A program made the translations under genes and the position numbers. The notes beneath the pieces were generated by a model. That model made no database searches. It was not told where the DNA came from and saw nothing but the letters and a program-made list of their open reading frames with translations. Shown here one piece after another: positions 53,095 through 64,000 of a stretch of DNA of 64,000 bases (position 1 is the stretch's first letter; the number at the start of each line of letters is the position of its first letter). Source of the stretch: Lichenostomus cassidix. Its lineage: Eukaryota; Chordata; Aves; Passeriformes; Meliphagidae. Where the stretch lies: contig CM039210.1 of the NCBI GenBank assembly GCA_008360975.2, positions 22,901,007 through 22,965,006 of the forward strand, read 5' to 3'.

Positions 53095-53762
53095 TCAAAA
53101 ATTTGTCATGATCCGCACCCCCCAAGCTGCCAACACGTCCTGTCCCCAGAGGTTAACTGGAGCTGAAGTAACATAGGGCCAGATTGTGGCCGTCTGTCCC
53201 TCCAGGTCTTTTACCAACACATGTTGTTCGCTCAGTTGGCTCAGTGTGGTTCCTTCTTGCCTCACGATGGCTGATCCCACAGGGGCTAGAGGCCATGAAG
53301 AAGGCCATGAAGAGGAGGAGAGAATCGTTACATCAGCACCCGAATCAATCAAACCTTGGAGCCGAATCCAGTGAGGACGAGCTTTCGGCAGGATGAGGCT
53401 ACATGCCATCTGTGGCCTCTGACTAGAAATGTCTGCAGCCCAGCAGACCTGCGGAAGTCCCGGCGATTCAGTGCTGTTACCTCCGCAAGCTTGTTGTTCT
53501 GCCCTGGGGACACAAGACTCAAAAGGCACTAGTCGAGCAATGTGAATCTTTTCTGGGATAGTGACAGGGGGTTTTGACGTGCAAAACCATAGCGTGAATC
53601 TGGCCTGTAAAATCGGCATCTATAACTTCTGGGTGGACAAAAATCTCTTGGTGAGTGACATCAGGTCTTCCCACAAGCAGCGCACTGAGTACCTGACTTA
53701 GGGGTCCATGTGCATCCAAGGGAATCCTATGGATGCTACCAGCTTCTAGGACGACTGTCCTT
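53095..53762 (-). pseudogene. pro: A2 protease and dUTPase
   Basis: Protease active site reads GLIDSGADVTIL near 53,340. A dUTPase-type [13 protein letters not shown] lies at about 53,590-53,630. The frame changes near 53,600 and at 53,120. Cut at 53,762 by LTR W. Confidence 0.8.
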
Positions 53763-54961
53763 GCGGCTGTGATAAATACATATCATAATGTTGGCTTTTC
53801 GCAAATATTACAATGGATACTATGTGTATTATTTTAATTCTTTTCTTATAGAGGTAGCCTTGCTGTGAAAAATTGTTGTATAATGATGACTAAGGTCTTT
53901 CTTTCTGGTGTGTCCTGGGTTAATGATAAAACTCTTTTTTTTTCAAGAGCGAAGGGCTCTGACATCCCCTCCCCCACTCACAACAGAACTTTTTAGATGG
54001 AAGTGAAGAAAAAACTATTTATTTAACAAAACTACGCAGAGTGCCCTGCAAGGCACAGGGGAAGGGGAAAACCAAGGTGAAAAGGAGTTATTCAACTTGA
54101 TAAAAGTCTTTTTCCGCAGACGCAGCCTCTCTCTTCTTCGCCCTCCCCCCCCGGGGCTGGGTGGAGCTCCCTGAGAGCTCTGCTGTTTTCTGGCTTTCTT
54201 GGGTTTCTGGGTGATAAAGCAGATTGAAGAAAAGGGGTCCAAATGAGGAAAAAAAATGAGAAAAAAGAAGAAAAAAAGAACTGGAACAGAGCTCACTTCG
54301 ACCGCCGTCTAGCGCGCAGTTTTTGCCGAGCCAAGAATCTTCTCTCAAAGCGAGGCTTGGGGAAAAAGTTTTTAAAATAACTCGCGTTTCTTTCTGCAGC
54401 ATGAATGTAGTTAAAGCGACACGACCACATATTTTCTTGAGCATATAAGCCAACGATAGGGGATAAAGGATTATCATAACATCAACCCGAGATATGGTGC
54501 TAGCTGAGTTTAGACATAGTAGTAAAATAGCTGTTATAGTTTTGTTAGAATGATTGAACTGTCTGCTTGAACTGGATAACATCCCATGAATGGACCCTGC
54601 CACTGACACTCCAACTATCAGCACCTGTTGCCTGCAGAATCCACAAACTGGGAGTGATAACAGAACCAATTAAAGACGACTGCGCATGCTCCGAGGAGGC
54701 GGATCAGTTCCCAGAACATGCAAACTAGTTTGGAGAAAAATATGAATATACATAACTGTTTATGAATGTGCATAACTGTTTATGAATATGCATTAGGCTG
54801 AAGGGTATGTAAAGGGTGTCTCTCTTCATACCAGGTGTGCTTTTTTGGCTAAATGCCAAAGCACCCAGCACTGACCTTTTGCTTTTATCTGTCTCCTATT
54901 GTCTTTTTTATTAAACCTTTTTAATCCTAACAGGAGAGTGGACCTCGTTTTTCACACAGCG
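53763..54961 (+). repeat. solo LTR W between A2 gag and dUTPase
   Basis: Starts TGTGATAAATAC and ends CGTTTTTCACACA, with TATGTAAAGGG and ATTAAA signals near the end. Removal rejoins sequences that align with A1. The flanking bases do not show a clear duplication. Contains Z2. Confidence 0.75.
53911..54494 (-). repeat. Z-family LTR (Z2) nested in W
   Basis: 584 bp, inverted relative to Z1 at 59,995. Flanked by TGGTG (53,906-53,910 and 54,495-54,499), a 5-bp duplication. Confidence 0.82.
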
Positions 54962-57499
54962 TAGACATCCACCCGGGCTGGTCCTTGGGTGCCGTCTCTA
55001 AATTGGCTGGATAGGCCTGTGCCGTTGCCCTTTTTTGGGGGACCGTTTCCATCAGAGGGTAACTCCCCCTTTTTGCACTCCTCCTCACGTTTCCCGTCAG
55101 AGGTTGACCATCTACATGGTACTTAGACCTGCAGTATTCTGGACAGTGACCTGGCCTACCACACCTCCCACACTGGGGAATCCTGGTCCTTGTATTTTCC
55201 TTCTTTTTCGATTTGGCTCGTTTCCATTTGTTCCCGGCCTTGGGCTGCTTTTGTCCACGGTCAGGGGGTACCTGACCAGGTGGTAGAAGTGAAGCCAAGG
55301 CAGACCTCTTTTGGTTCCCTGATCCCACCTTAGAGCAAGCTTCTACCATTTCTGTGAGTGTAGGTTCCCCAGGAAGGGCATCTACGATCTTTCTACACTC
55401 CTCATTGGCATTGTCTCTTGCCAACTGTTTGCACAATATCTGTCTCAATGAATCATCTTCCATGTCTAGGGTCCTCAGAAGGCAAGTGAATATTCTGTAA
55501 TGTGTGTTTTTCAGCCAGTTTTCTCCAGTTATTCTCAAAAACTTCAAATTGTACCGGTGGAAACAGAACTTGACCCAAATGCTTAATATTGAATGGAGCA
55601 AGCAGGTCAGTATTCATCACTCTAATAATTTGCATAACTTCAGATGATCCAAGGCCATACTGGGCTAATTTTGTCTGTAAATCCTGTATTATCTTCCTTG
55701 CAATAGCATCATGCTTGTGTTCCTGACCCGAATTCGGGGGAGCCTTGAACACAGGAATAGCTTGGGCATCCCCTTGCGGGGTGTTAGTATCACCTTGATC
55801 TGCTGGTACACCTCCTAGAGGCGCTGTAGCAGCCACCTGATTCTTTTCAGGGTTCCCTGTCTGGTCTGGCATCCCCATTCTTTCTATAAGATTCCAATCT
55901 CCCGCCTCTAGAGCGCCCAACTTTACTGATTCCCAGAAACGCTGAGGATTTCTTAGGTGCAGTGTCACTGTACAGTCTGGAAATGTCCAAGGGCGGTTCT
56001 GAAGCAGGCGCTTCTTTTCCCGCCCTTCCACCACACCTTTCCGCCCTGGAGCAAGCACGTCGTCTACATCGCTGTCTGAGTCATCAGACTGGGGCTTCTC
56101 CGTGAGCCCTATCACGAATTATGTAGTTTGGCCAGGTGTAGACATTGTGCCGAGAAACGGCATGGCGGTGGAGCTTGGAGTGGAGTGCAGAGAAGGCAGC
56201 AACACACGTAGAGCATTGGGAGGCCCCGCTGGCTGCACTGGCACGTTATCAATTAAAGCTGTCTGCTGCGCCTGCGTAGAAGGGGCAGCTCGGCGTGCCT
56301 CGCTGGGGTCGCCTCTGCCACCGGAACTGTCGCTGGGACCGGCGTATTCTGCCTGGAATCCGTCTGGGTCCCTGTCGTCACTTCCACTTTCGCCGCGGGA
56401 TGAGCCCCGGCCGTCTTCCGGGTTGCCGGAGCAGGCACTTCCGGCCCACGCTGCCACAGGTCGGGAGTCTCTCGCGAACGGGTGTCCGCTAAATGCTGAG
56501 AGATTCTGGTGAGCTGGTGCAAGATAACCATTAAAAGCCGGTCCGAGAGGGTGGGTGGAGCCTCTGGGAACCCAGGCATCTGCGCAGCCGGCGCATGGGG
56601 TTTGCCTCCCAGAGGGACCGCGGCCGACCTGGGAAAAGCCAGCCGGCGTTTGCGCAACCAGTGGGTGGCGTTTGCCTTCCGGGGCGACTGCGGCTGCAGT
56701 CTGCGGAAAGCTGCCCGGGGCATGCGCCGCTGGTGCTTGGGCGGTGCCAGCCGGAGCGATCACGGCCGCCGCTTGGGGTCGCCTGGGCCGCGCCTGGTTA
56801 GGTAGCGCAGTCTGCGCTGGTGTGGGCTGCCCTGCTCCTGCACTCTGAGCAGGTGTGAGTGGGCTCGACCCTGGCTTGGGGAGGGCCGGGGGGTTCTTCG
56901 CGGTCCGCACCGGAGCGGTCTGCGCCGGCGCGGTCTGCGCCAGTGCAGGCAGCCCCGGCCCAGGAGGGGCTGGGGCGTTTCGCGGGAGAACTGGCAGCGC
57001 CGCGGAGGCAGCCGAGGAACTCTGCCGGTTCTTCTCCTGTTTCAACATCTCTGCCAGCTGTTCCACAGGAAATGGATATTTTGGCGGGACGTAGTCCCGT
57101 GGCAAAGTATATTTCCGCTGCACGGGCCCGCTCGCTATAGCTTGCTCAGTCAGGGGCGGGGACTCCTCGCCGGCCAAGATCAAGGAATCTAGACAGAGAG
57201 GCATCTTCTCCCCCCATATCAGCTTCCTGTTGTTTTAAGGAGTCCCATATTCGTCTCCATGTATGATATAAATGTACGGTTTTTGGATTTCCATAAACCA
57301 ACTCTTGCCAGAGCGCCCCACTGACTTGCAACCACAAACCCGTGTTCACATCCGCCTCTAACACTTCCGAGAAGCCATGGCCCACAGCCCAGTCTAACAG
57401 GGTACTGACCAAGCGCCATCTCCACTTGACCCTCGGACCGCCCCAGGTATCCTTCAAGAGCGACAGCAGAATGCCGTCTTTTGTGGGGGAATGATCCAT
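54962..57499 (-). pseudogene. gag: A2 gag
   Basis: The minus-strand ATG at 57,499 begins MDHSPTKDG, without Gly2. Matrix continues to about 57,150, then a frame change to a very long Pro/Ala/Gln-rich spacer with repeated PAQTAP-type motifs (56,119-57,204). The capsid part (55,453-56,115) ends at a deletion after SEDPRHG that removes the major homology region; reading picks up at LRQILC near 55,450. The nucleocapsid knuckle is CGRCGRPGHCPEYC near 55,150. At least two frame changes. Only about half identical to A1 Gag. Confidence 0.85.
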
Positions 57500-57576
57500 T
57501 TTTCTCCCGATCCCCAAGGCGAGCGGGGGGGTAAAAGGGGGGGTGAGGTCCGTACCTCTGAAACAGCAGGTGTAGT

Positions 57577-57594
57577 ACATGTCGGTGATCACCA
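57577..57594 (-). other. A2 primer binding site, tRNA-Trp-like
   Basis: Minus strand TGGTGATCACCGACATGT, two bases after the LTR; a degraded tRNA-Trp pattern as in A1. Confidence 0.6.
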
Positions 57595-57596
57595 GA

Positions 57597-57864
57597 TGTC
57601 ACTGTTGTAGAAGTAACGGAGAGACTCAGTTAACCGCAACATGATTTTCAATAGAGAAGGGCCTTATAATTCATGCCTTATATATATACAGACGAGAAGT
57701 ATATCCAGATTGGCCGGTGGTCACCCACCCCCTGGGGTGATTGGCCGAGGTGTGTCAACACCCAATTCCAAACATACTCTGTTTTCACAGTCTTTATCTT
57801 ATGTTTCTCATACTTAACGTGGGAAGGAAAAGTTTCCCAAGAGAAGAGGTCCTGTGCAGCAACA
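57597..57864 (-). repeat. A2 5' LTR
   Basis: 268 bp; minus strand TGTTGCTGCACAGG to CAACAGTGACA. Confidence 0.9.
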
Positions 57865-57905
57865 GTCGTGGGTGCCTGGTGTTTGGCCAGTGTCAAACCA
57901 CAACA
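57865..57905 (-). repeat. start of an LTR, truncated
   Basis: Minus strand TGTTGTGGTTTGACAC and GCCAGGCACCC-type sequence resembles the start of passerine LTRs and of repeat M. It continues for about 40 bases beyond A2 (near 49,450-49,486) before the B3 leader. Confidence 0.5.
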
Positions 57906-58561
57906 CTACACAATCACCTAGCTTTGGCAAATTTCGAGTCAAGAAGAAATTCTGGTTTTGAAGCAATACTACAAGAGGAAAACACTGTTACATTAAGATT
58001 GATGACACTAAAATTAATTCTACTTTTATTGTATATAGAACAAAGAGCTATATTTTTATTGCTCTTATTCCAATTTGAGGAATATTTTGGGTTATATCAT
58101 CACTAAAATGATAGACAACACCAAGAATACAACTTTAAGGGGAAAAATTGCAACTGGAACAGAACTTAAAGGAAACTTTAAATAAAAAAAATCAAACAGT
58201 GAATATTACTTTAAAGAAGGGAACCACAGTTTGAGTGAGATGTACTGTAAGTAGCTCTTTTTTTGAAATAAACAATCAAGTTTGTTTGGCCATAGTTCTG
58301 TTGAAAATCAATTATTATTTTGCTCTACAGAACTAAAAGGCACCCATACAGATGTTTGCAAGTGCACACACATACACCCACATTACCTCTCATTCTGTCC
58401 TGTATCAGATTGTATCAAATCTGAAAACATGCAAATATTTAATAAAAATGTTATCTACATTACATCCATGACCCTTTCTATTTCATCCTCTTTTACTTGC
58501 AATTCCAAGAGGCTTGTAGCTGGGGTTTGTGAGAACAGCAATCTAATAGCTGAGCTGTACC
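57906..58561. other. AT-rich segment, no ERV signal
   Basis: No long ORF, LTR ends or ERV protein similarity. It is the only stretch over 500 bp that looks like ordinary host intergenic DNA. I see nothing functional in it. Confidence 0.5.
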
Positions 58562-58878
58562 TGTCGGCGACAGGAAACATGGACTCTGCTGGGTGAAAGC
58601 AAAATCAAATTTATTTCCAGCAACACTGCCTTTTTATAACACCATACAATCAGTTTCACAACCCCTTTTCTCCCAGCAATACAGCGTCCTGTATGCAGTG
58701 TCCTTGTCCAACATCCTGTTACATAGTAGTAACCAGACATGCGGGTTAAACTATTCCATTCTTATCAAGGTCTCAGTTTCTTGCTTCCTCTACATGTTTA
58801 TCTCTCCCAAGGCTTAACATTCACCAAGGCCAAAAGATCACTGTTGCTGTCCATCCTTCCAAGGGCTAATTCCCCACA
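58562..58878 (-). repeat. class II 3' LTR of B4 with polypurine tract
   Basis: Minus strand TGTGGGGAATTAGC to GTCGCCGACA, 317 bp, similar to type X. The polypurine tract CAAGAAAGGGGGAAA lies at 58,879-58,893. Confidence 0.85.
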
Positions 58879-59200
58879 TTTCCCCCTTTCTTGTTTTCTG
58901 AAGGGTTCATATACCCTGATGCTAAAACAATCTGCACCTGTAAAGCCATTACCTTATTAAGACTATTACTGATCATCTGCTGGATACAGGATAAGATACA
59001 TGGAGCACATATTACAATCACTAAAAACCCATCAGAAACAATCATGCCACTGACAAAGAGACCCACAGTATGGGAAACCAAAAAGGTGGTGTCCAATGTC
59101 TCCAGGAAGAGAGCTGCTTCTTCTGCAGTTCGAAGTAAGTGGCTACTCTTCCAGAGATCATATGGCCAGAGCTCGGGGGTTGTGCTGCTAAGCAAGAGAG
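58866..59200 (-). pseudogene. env: B4 env transmembrane subunit, C-terminal part
   Basis: Minus-strand frame with WPYDLWKSSHLL, a hydrophobic anchor and a Cys-rich juxtamembrane tail (CAPCILSCIQQ). The layout resembles betaretroviral transmembrane subunits. It ends at the polypurine tract. Confidence 0.7.
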
Positions 59201-59994
59201 AAGTCCATTAGCTGGAAATGCTAACTTTGACATTACTGAATGTCTTTCTGGAAGCGTGGGGCAGGGAATAACTGAAGAACGTCAACAGGAACACAACAGT
59301 ATGATGGTGGCTATAGTGGGACACAAGGTCTCTGTTGGCAGGCTGCCTTCGTAAACTTCCAGGCACGTCATGGTCCTGGCAACCCTGCCCCTGCTCCTGC
59401 CTTGGCTACGAGGGCTGGATGGTGACTAGGTCATTTTTTCTCTCACTGGGCCTTGCTCCTTGGAGGTGATCGATGTTTGTCCAGAGGAATCGCAGAATTC
59501 TTATGGTACTGTCGCTAGCTAGGTAGGCCAGGAAGGTGTTCTCTGGGGCTGGTGCTGCTGCTACACCGTGCATCAGGATGCCAGTTCTTTGTTGTAGTGG
59601 CTTCAACATCCTCCATGTTATCTCTGGGTTCACCCGCATACTGATGGTTGGTTTCGTGTCTTTAGCTGGGGTTTTGAGTTGTTGGACTGGTCCTTCAGAC
59701 CCAAGGTATGTCTTTACCAGATGAGCAGGTAACTGCTTTGGACCTGCTGGTGATAGAACACATGCATACCCTCTTCCCCAGGTTAGTAAATCATCTGGGC
59801 CTTGTCATTATGCACCCAATTGTGGATCCTTACATAAAACTTTTAGAAATTGGCTCTGCTTGTGCAAACCTTCACAGCAGCACCGCTCTGTCAGGGATAA
59901 AAACTAATGATCTGCATTCAAAATTTTTTTAGCATAAATATTACATAATCTAATTGTTCTTGAGGAGCCATACACCACGTTTTTGGCAACATGT
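59201..59994 (-). pseudogene. env: probable B4 env upstream remnant
   Basis: Minus-strand frames (59,406-59,639 and others) fit decayed env sequence by position but show no diagnostic motif. No 5' end of B4 is present; it is cut by LTR Z1. Confidence 0.35.
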
Positions 59995-60627
59995 TGTCCT
60001 GGGGTGAGGGTAATCCTCTGTATTTCCAATATCGTTGTTCGTATGCTCAGAAAATGTGGTCCTGTAGCTTTAACTGCATTCAGCCAATGGGAGGAGAGTG
60101 GGTTGTTTAAAACCCTTCCTCAAGCCTCTCTGCGGGGGGGGAAAGCGAGGCGGAGGAAAAGACACTCCTGGGACTGGCTGGCGACTGCTGTCGACGCTGC
60201 GAGTTTTCCCCTGGGGGTGCCTCTTCGTCATCTTCGTTTTTGGACCCTTTTCTCCGATTCACTTTCTCGCCAAGAAAACCCAAGGTGCTCCGGATGACAG
60301 CAGACAAGAATCCTCCAGGGAGCTACTGGAGCAACTCCACCCAGCCCCCGGGGGCCCGCGGAGAGGGGAAACTACATCTGAGGAAAGGACACTAAAATTC
60401 ACCACCTGTCAACTCAGGTTTATTACCTCTTTTTCCCCTGCTTTCCCCTTCCCCTGTGCCTTGCAGGGCACTACGTGTGTTTTGTTAAATAAATAGGTTG
60501 GTTTTTTTTTCACTTTCATTTAAGAAATTCTGTTGTGGGGGGGGGGGTACCAAAACCCTTGGCTTTCTGGGGAGGCATTTGTTCAGAGCGCTCTCCACCT
60601 AGAGAAGTTTGTCTCTAATCCGAGACA
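59995..60627 (+). repeat. Z-family LTR (Z1), 5' LTR
   Basis: TGTCCTGGGG to CCGAGACA, 633 bp, AATAAA near 60,490. A C/G-rich block (60,120-60,370) is shared with 63,712-64,000. Confidence 0.82.
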
Positions 60628-60632
60628 ATATT

Positions 60633-60650
60633 TGGCGCCCAACTTCAAAG
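60633..60650 (+). other. Z1 primer binding site, tRNA-Lys-like
   Basis: TGGCGCCCAAC matches the tRNA-Lys site over its first 11 bases, then diverges. A second related TGGTGCCCACC follows at about 60,665. Confidence 0.55.
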
Positions 60651-60777
60651 GGCTTGACAAACTTGGTGCCCACCTTTTGTGGGGTTAGAGAAAGTGAAAA
60701 AAAAACCAAAACAAAACCTAATAATTGCATTCTGGTTTTGAACGCTTTGTATTGGATTACAGCTATCAGTAGTCACC

Positions 60778-61034
60778 ATGTTGTTTAATGGGAGGTTGTT
60801 TGATGTGATACTGTCTGTTTGGCACATAGGCCTGTTTCCCTACCAACAGGTAGGGACAATTTTGTCCCTAATGTATAATTTTCACAGATCAGGGACACGA
60901 CTCCGGCTTGGTATAGTGATTTGCGTGATACTGACGATCTGTAAAAAGGTATTGGAAACAGTTAAAAATGTACATGCTCTGTTGCTTTCCTCTCCCAATT
61001 TTAGTAGCTTGTTTTGGGGATTCGTTTGTAATAC
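60778..61034 (+). pseudogene. gag: Z1 gag start with hydrophobic leader
   Basis: The ATG at 60,778 opens a frame with hydrophobic segments and an F-W-(S/G)-F/L motif resembling the L1 Gag leader. It is truncated at 61,034 by a gamma LTR fragment. Confidence 0.5.
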
Positions 61035-61286
61035 TGATGCCTAAAATGCTGGTAAAAATGAGACGCAGACACCGCAGTATAGGGAAAAGGGTATTACCTT
61101 GGTTTAATATGATCCCAGGAGCACCATCGTCAAAGGTGGTACCACGATGAAAAAATGGGCCCCAGGTACAACGCGTATACAATTTTATGGACCTCACCAA
61201 TTAGCATACCTATCTAAAATTCCCCAATAAGAAACCTAACAAATGAAGTAATTGCCCCCTTATTCTAATTATCTCCCCCCCAAAAA
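61035..61286 (-). repeat. gamma-type LTR fragment
   Basis: TGATGCCTAAAATGCTGG and ATTACCTTGGTTTAAT match the first 250 bp of the G2 LTR (plus-strand reading) at about 75-80 percent. It ends abruptly against L2 pol without a second end. Confidence 0.8.
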
Positions 61287-62048
61287 GGCATTGGCAATGT
61301 CGATGGTCACATACCACTTTGCTGCCTTGGATTCCAGCTCGTACTGAAGTTCCAGCATGTCCGGCACGGCGGCACTCAGAGGTGGAGTCACCTCATTCAA
61401 GGCACGATAGTCCACAGTCAGTCTCCATTCTCCATCAGATTTGCGCACAGGCCAGATGGGGCTGTTAAAGGATGAGTGGGCCTTGCTGACTACCCCTTGG
61501 CTCTCCAGCTCACGGACCATCTTGTGGATGGGAACCACAGCATCTCGGTTTGTTCTGTATTGCTGGCGGTGCACTGTCGAGGTGGCAATTGGTACTTGTT
61601 GGTCCTCCACCTTCAAAAGTCCAACTGCAGAAGGGTTCTCTGATAGTCCAGGCAAGGTGTTCAATTGCCTCACGCCCTCTGCTTCGACAGTAGCTATTCC
61701 AAAAGCCCACTTGAGTCCTTTTGGGTCTTTGAAAGAGCCACTACAAAGGAAATCTATGCCCAGAATACATGGGGCCTCTGGACCAGTCACAATGGGATGT
61801 TTCTGCCACTCCTTCCCAGTCAGGCTAACCTCGGCTTCCACCAGGGTCAACTGCTGTGATCCCCCCATCACCCCAGCAATAGAAATGGGTTCTGCTCCCA
61901 CAAGTCCCGATGGCATTAGGGTACACTGCGCACCTGTATCAACTAATGGTTCATATTTTTGTGGCTCTGATGTACCAGGCCATCGAATCTAGACAGTCCA
62001 AAAAACACGGTTTTCCCGTACCTCTACCTGGCTAGAGGTAGGGCCCCT
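61287..62048 (-). pseudogene. pol: L2 pro-pol fragment
   Basis: Class III protease and RT start, about 93 percent identical to L1. It stops after the IDIANAF segment, where the gamma LTR fragment begins. A TAG near 61,988 replaces a tryptophan codon of L1. The gag stop (TAG at 62,049-62,051) is in frame as in L1. Confidence 0.9.
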
Positions 62049-63703
62049 CTAGCCCTGGTTATCATTCCCTTCTTGGTCATACATTCTAGAGGTTCCTTCA
62101 AGGGGATCTGACCCATCATCTTCCCTTCTATTGTACCTAGCAGGTCGGCCACGGGAAGCTGAGGCTACCTTCGCTTTAGCAGAACCTCTTCGGCCAGCGT
62201 TTCCCTCCTTAAGCTGATGCACCCATGCTGCCAGGGCAGTAGTGGGCTTCCCATCCCACCTTCTCATGTCTTCCCTGTGGTCATGGAGAAAGAACCACAA
62301 CTCAGCTCGTGGGGTGTACCCTCTCTCCCTAGCCGGGGGACGTCGGGCCCTGGTGTTGGGGCCTGTGACTCTCACTGGTGCCACATTGTTCCTCCTCATC
62401 TCTTTCCTAATCTCTTCCCTCAGGTCCTTCATATCCTCTTTCATCTCCCTCATCTCTCTTATCTCCTCTCTGAGGTCCTGAACCACAGCAGAGACCTGAG
62501 CCTGCATTGGACCACTTATCACACTTGCATAATACCTGGGCCTGTCAGCTATGGAACCTTGATTGTCATCGGCATTAATTGTTGCAATGAAGGTGGCATA
62601 TTGGGATGGCCCTAGATTTGCAAGGTTCCACAACATTTGCCCGGTGCACCTGACCCTGTCAGGATCATTTTCATGCTGTCCATCCCTCCCAAAAAGCACC
62701 TCCATTACTGCTGCTTCTCTCAGCCATTGGATCCCTTCCTAAACAGTCTTCCAGGGCAGTCTACAGTAGTGGTCCTGCATTCTGTCTTTGTGGACAAACT
62801 TCTCTCTTACACCCATTAAAAGCCTCTCCCAGAGAGAAAGAGGCCCTGGCTCCCTTGTGAACACTTTGTCAACACCCGGGTCTTGGGCCAAGGGTCCCAA
62901 ATTCTTTGCTTCGTTATTATCCAACTGCACACCTGGGCCCATAAGGTCCCAAACCCGAAGTAACCAGGTTGGGAAAGCCTCGCGCCCCCGTCGCACAACA
63001 TCATTTTGCAGATTATGGAGACTATCGATGTGGAAGGACTCGGTGATGATTATGGGCTCAGACTCCACTGCTGGTTGTGGGGGCAATAGCTCCCCATCAT
63101 CATTAACTGGGCATACTGATTTGGTCTTATACTTCGTACGCACCACAGGGGCAACTGCTGCTGGCTGTGGCTGCTCTTGGGGTTCAGCTGGAACCTGGAC
63201 GGTTGTAACGTCTGTGGGTTCTGCTCCTGCATCATCACACTCTTTCCCTTTGGGGCAAGGAGAGGGTTTTCCACCTGCTAGGGAGATGTATTCCTTCAGC
63301 AGCTGGTGTATTTTGTGTATCTCCTCCACTAGCACCCCCACCCACTCCGGACAGTTTGTTTCTGAGGCAGGCTGTTGGACAGGGTCAGGCCATGGGGTAC
63401 CCCCAGGCTCTGGGACAGCCCCGGGCTCTGTGGCTGCATCCCTATTCCATGGCACAGCTGTTAGAACGGTAACCAAGGAAAGTTTCGCCTTATCCCAGAG
63501 TGCAAAGTAGGATAGACCTGTCAGCAACAGCAACATCACCCACTGTATGGTATCATTAGCATTTAGAGAGTATCTGAACTTTTTGAGCACTAGTTGGGTA
63601 GGCCCAAAGTAATAAGTGAAGGGTTGAGAAAAACTTTCCCCTGGTGTTATCTCCTCACAAAAGGTACCATTGCCAAACACACTCCAAAAACATGTACTGA
63701 CAG
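62049..63703 (-). pseudogene. gag: L2 gag fragment
   Basis: Same organisation as L1 Gag: the end of the hydrophobic leader, Pro-rich linker, capsid-like region, coiled coil (EIREMREMKEDMKD) and basic tail. A TAG at 62,739-62,741 interrupts it. The N-terminus is cut at 63,703 by a Z LTR. Confidence 0.88.
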
Positions 63704-64000
63704 TTAAAAAATGTTTAAAACCCTTCCCCGAGCCTCTCTGCAGGGGGAAAGCGAGGCGGAGGAAAAGACACTCCTGGGACTGGCTGCTGCGACTGCTGTC
63801 GACGCTGCGAGTTTTTTCCCTGGGGGTGCCTCTTTGTCATCTTCCTTTTTGGACCCTTTTGTCTGATTTGCTTTCTCGCCTGGAAAACCCAAGGTGCCCC
63901 GGAGCACGGCAGATGAGAATCCTCCAGGGAGCTACTGGAGCAACTCCACCCAGCCCCCGGGGGCCCCCGGAGAGGGGAAACTACGTCTGAGGAAAAGGAC
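63704..64000 (+). repeat. Z-family LTR (Z3), partial
   Basis: Matches Z1 from about 60,105 onward (for example AAAGCGAGGCGGAGG) at about 95 percent. 5' truncated; runs off the window. Confidence 0.82.

Larger units (their letters stand above)
49487..57864 (-). mobile_element. class II env-less provirus A2
   Basis: Minus-strand order: LTR, tRNA-Trp-like site, gag, dUTPase/protease, pol, 3' region with polypurine tract, LTR. The flanking 6-mers (minus strand CACGAC and TGTGAC) match only in part, so the TSD is doubtful. Insertions are LTR W with Z2 inside it, and the LTR at 50,768. It lies between the start of another LTR (57,865-57,905) and the B3 leader. Confidence 0.9.

Noticed and set aside
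56295..57140. plus-strand ORFs over A2 gag
   Set aside because: GC-rich antisense shadows of the Pro/Ala-rich spacer.

Overview
This window is a densely nested graveyard of endogenous retroviruses (ERVs). I see no cellular gene, tRNA, rRNA or CRISPR array. It looks like a bird, probably a songbird: the families are avian-style class I (gamma), class II (alpha/beta-like, one with an alpharetrovirus-like Env) and class III (ERVL) elements, and several LTRs look passerine. ERV packing this tight suggests a low-recombination region such as the female-specific W chromosome or pericentromeric DNA. Host and chromosome are inferences.

Bases 1-33,529 are one Russian doll. The outermost element is an old gamma-like provirus (G1: LTR 1-268, gag near 614, protease/RT 1330-1934, RNase H/integrase 32,041-33,529). 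Its pol is split by an env-less class II provirus, A1 (1935-32,040). A1 is itself broken by a class III LTR (2847-4485), a class II LTR (6922-7316), a 5-bp-TSD LTR (9690-10,200), a complete class II provirus K with env (10,317-25,883), and a class III provirus L1 lodged in its 3' LTR (26,242-31,872). K is in turn interrupted in its 5' LTR by provirus S (10,702-16,613), which has a long gag-like open frame, almost no pol and an env, and by three solo LTRs in pro, RT and RNase H. Target-site duplications (TSDs) support most of these junctions.

Bases 33,530-45,424 hold two inverted copies of a 1.2-kb LTR-like repeat (M). The first copy contains gammaretroviral provirus G2 (34,761-42,232, minus strand). 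Its two 518-bp LTRs appear identical, its primer site matches tRNA-Arg(ACG) exactly, and its TSD is perfect, so it is the youngest insertion here. It is nevertheless defective: two nonsense codons in pol and a mostly deleted env. Fragments of other LTRs and an env tail follow.

Bases 45,425-57,905 hold class II provirus B3 (minus strand; MA, dUTPase, protease, RT, RNase H, integrase tail, with CA/NC deleted). Inserted upstream of its gag is A2 (49,487-57,864, minus strand), a relative of A1. A1 and A2 are almost identical from RT through RNase H, including a shared frameshift and stop, but their gag genes differ strongly.

Bases 57,906-58,561 are AT-rich and show no ERV signal; they may be host DNA. 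The rest holds a class II 3' LTR with an env remnant (B4), a class III-like LTR with a hydrophobic gag leader (Z1), a gamma LTR fragment, an inverted truncated class III gag-pol (L2), and another Z LTR running off the end.

The most interesting signals are the S element, the hydrophobic amino-terminal leader of the class III Gag proteins, the glycoGag-like extension of G2 Gag, and the A1/A2 mosaic. Percent identities and alignments were judged by eye.
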